32,927 nt of DNA, taken from NCBI GenBank assembly GCA_000434535.1, contig FR878685.1, positions 1-32,927 on the forward strand, given 5' to 3'. This document shows, piece after piece, positions 31,374 through 32,927 of the stretch; within the stretch, counting starts at the first letter, position 1; every line of letters begins with the position of its first letter. The position numbers and the translations under genes were made by a program. Origin of the DNA: Collinsella sp. CAG:166. GTDB lineage: Bacteria > Actinomycetota > Coriobacteriia > Coriobacteriales > Coriobacteriaceae. Under the pieces are notes generated by a model. That model ran no database searches. It worked only from the letters and a program-made list of their open reading frames with translations, and had not been told where the DNA came from.

Positions 31374-32927
31374 TTAGGCGCCGAGCGCGGTCTTGGCGGC
31401 CGCGAGGGCATCGGCGATACCGGCGGCGTTCTTGCCACCGGCCTGGGCCATGTTGGGACGGCCGCCACCGCGACCGTCGACCAGGCCCGCGATCTGCTTG
31501 ATCACATTGCCGGCGTGGAAACCGGCCTTGACGGCGTCATCGGAACCAGCGGCGAGCAGGGCCGGGGTGCCCTTCTCGGTCACGCTCGCGACGACGCAGG
31601 CGACAGGGCCGGCGACCTTCTGGTGCACGGTATCCCATACGTTGCGCAGGTCGGCAGCCTCAAGGCCCTGCAGCTCGGCGACGACGAGCTTGTAGCCATC
31701 GAGCTCGACGGCGCCCTCGATGGCGCTGGAGATGGCGTCGGAGGAGCCACCGGTCAGCGCCTTCTTGAGCTTGTTGGACGTCTCGCGCAGCTCGGCCTGC
31801 AGGTTCTCCACGCGAGCGGGAACCTCGTCGACGCGGCACTTGAGCGCAGCGGCGGCGGCGTCAACGAGCGCCAGGCGGTCGGCCATATAGTCGAGGGCAC
31901 CCTTAGAGGTCACGGCCTCGATACGGCGGACGTTCGAGCCCGTAGAGGACTCGGAAATGATCTTGAACAGGCCGATCTCGGCGGTGTTGGCAGCGTGCGT
32001 GCCACCGCAGAGCTCGCGGGAGAACGGCTGGTCCTCGGCGCCCACGGAGACGACGCGGACGACATCGCCGTACTTCTCGCCAAACAGAGCGACAGCGCCG
32101 GCAGCCTTAGCCTCGTCGATGCCCATGACACGGGTCACGACGGGCTTGGAAGCGAAGATCTGCTGATTGACCAGGTCCTCGACAGCCTTGAGCTGCTCGG
32201 AGGACAGGGCCTCGAAGTGCGTAAAGTCAAAGCGCAGGTGCTCGGGCGTCACCAGCGAGCCGGCCTGGGAGACATGCTCGCCCAGGACCTGCTTAAGCGC
32301 AGCGTCGAGCAGGTGTGTGGCGGTGTGGTTGCGACGCAGGAAACCACGGCGCTCGGCGTCGAGCGCGGCGGTCACGGTAGCACCGACGGTCAGCGTGCCC
32401 TCGGCAACGTGCGCGACATGGGCATACAGGCCGTTGTGGTTCTTGGTATCGGCAACGGTAAGAACAACGCCCTCGGCGGAAAGCTCGCCGGCGTCACCCT
32501 GCTGGCCGCCCATCTCGGCGTAGAACGGGGTGCGGTCGAGCACGACCTCGACGTCCTCGCCGGCGGCAGCGGACTCGACCGACTCGCCGTTGCGAACGAT
32601 GGCGACAACCTTGGCACCCTCGATCGCATCGTTGTCATAGCCGTCGAACTCGGTCGCGGCGACCTTGTCGGAAAGCTCGACCCACACGTCGTTGAAGCTG
32701 CCCCAGGCATCGCCCTTGGCGTTGGCACGAGCGCGGGCCTTCTGGTCCTCCATGCAGGCGGTGAAGCCGTCCATGTCGACGTCGTGGCCAGCAGCGCCGG
32801 CGATCTCGACAGTCAGGTCAATGGGGAAACCAAAGGTGTCGTGCAGCTTAAAGGCAACGTCGCCCGGAAGCACAGCGCCCTCGGCAAGCGCTGCCAGGGC
32901 CTCGTCCAGGTAAACACGGCCGTTGTC
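31374..32927 (-). CDS. alaS: Alanyl-tRNA synthetase, 5' part outside window
   Basis: The frame is open from the window edge to the TAA at 31374 (517 codons of an enzyme usually about 870 long). Visible are the end of the catalytic/anticodon-side region (LHDTFGFPIDLTVEIAG) and the editing domain with the zinc motif HTATHLLDAALK and its partner CGGTHAANTAEIGLFKI. The C-terminal C-Ala domain follows, with the glycine-rich GRGGGRPNMAQAGG. It charges tRNA-Ala and hydrolyses mischarged Ser/Gly-tRNA. It leads the unit alaS-ruvX-mltG-yqeG-aroK; the start lies outside. Confidence 0.96.
   Translation of the reverse strand, partial: DNGRVYLDEALAALAEGAVLPGDVAFKLHDTFGFPIDLTVEIAGAAGHDVDMDGFTACMEDQKARARANAKGDAWGSFNDVWVELSDKVAATEFDGYDNDAIEGAKVVAIVRNGESVESAAAGEDVEVVLDRTPFYAEMGGQQGDAGELSAEGVVLTVADTKNHNGLYAHVAHVAEGTLTVGATVTAALDAERRGFLRRNHTATHLLDAALKQVLGEHVSQAGSLVTPEHLRFDFTHFEALSSEQLKAVEDLVNQQIFASKPVVTRVMGIDEAKAAGAVALFGEKYGDVVRVVSVGAEDQPFSRELCGGTHAANTAEIGLFKIISESSTGSNVRRIEAVTSKGALDYMADRLALVDAAAAALKCRVDEVPARVENLQAELRETSNKLKKALTGGSSDAISSAIEGAVELDGYKLVVAELQGLEAADLRNVWDTVHQKVAGPVACVVASVTEKGTPALLAAGSDDAVKAGFHAGNVIKQIAGLVDGRGGGRPNMAQAGGKNAAGIADALAAAKTALGA

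Overview
The window looks like a chromosomal segment of a gut actinobacterium of the class Coriobacteriia, most likely Collinsella or a close relative. This rests on the G+C-rich sequence, the fructose PTS block with RpiR-type control, and the core order alaS-ruvX-mltG-yqeG-aroK-(aroB-like)-peptidase-efp-asp23-nusB-xseB-tlyA-nadK-recN. The taxonomic call is an inference; no 16S rRNA is present.

Left part (1-8900): a cobalt/corrinoid module that is visibly more G+C-rich than the rest. On the minus strand lie cbiF, cbiD, an internally deleted cbiL and the start of cbiG (cut by the window edge), all from the anaerobic cobalamin pathway. Divergently on the plus strand, a cobalamin riboswitch precedes a Tat-exported lipoprotein form of the cobaltochelatase CbiK. 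This is followed by a small lipoprotein, a substrate-binding lipoprotein, a BtuC/FecCD-type permease and an ATPase with a C-terminal extension. The module reads as an extracytoplasmic metal/tetrapyrrole handling and uptake system under B12 control. It ends against a short remnant of an IS3-family transposase, which suggests lateral acquisition.

Middle part (8900-20830): a tetR-type regulator, a polytopic YbhN/UPF0104-like membrane protein, tRNA-Glu(CTC), the CCA-adding enzyme, and a fructose phosphotransferase locus. That locus runs fruA (EIIB-EIIC-EIIA), ptsH, ptsI and two 1-phosphofructokinase paralogues on the minus strand, with rpiR diverging. Hairpins and terminators sit between nearly all of these genes, so the parts are probably expressed at different levels. 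Two long inverted repeats of unknown nature lie between fruA and ptsH.

Right part (20830-32927): a long minus-strand housekeeping run. It covers alanyl-tRNA synthetase (5' end outside the window), RuvX, MltG, a YqeG phosphatase, shikimate kinase, a 3-dehydroquinate-synthase-like protein without its metal ligands, an M24B aminopeptidase, EF-P, Asp23, NusB, XseB, TlyA, NAD kinase and RecN. Many neighbours overlap or nearly touch, consistent with a few long transcripts.

Most worth following: the exported CbiK and NEAT-like ABC system under a cobalamin riboswitch, the in-frame cbiL deletion, the AroB pseudoenzyme, the two intergenic palindromes, and the repeated motifs in the fruA-rpiR promoter region.
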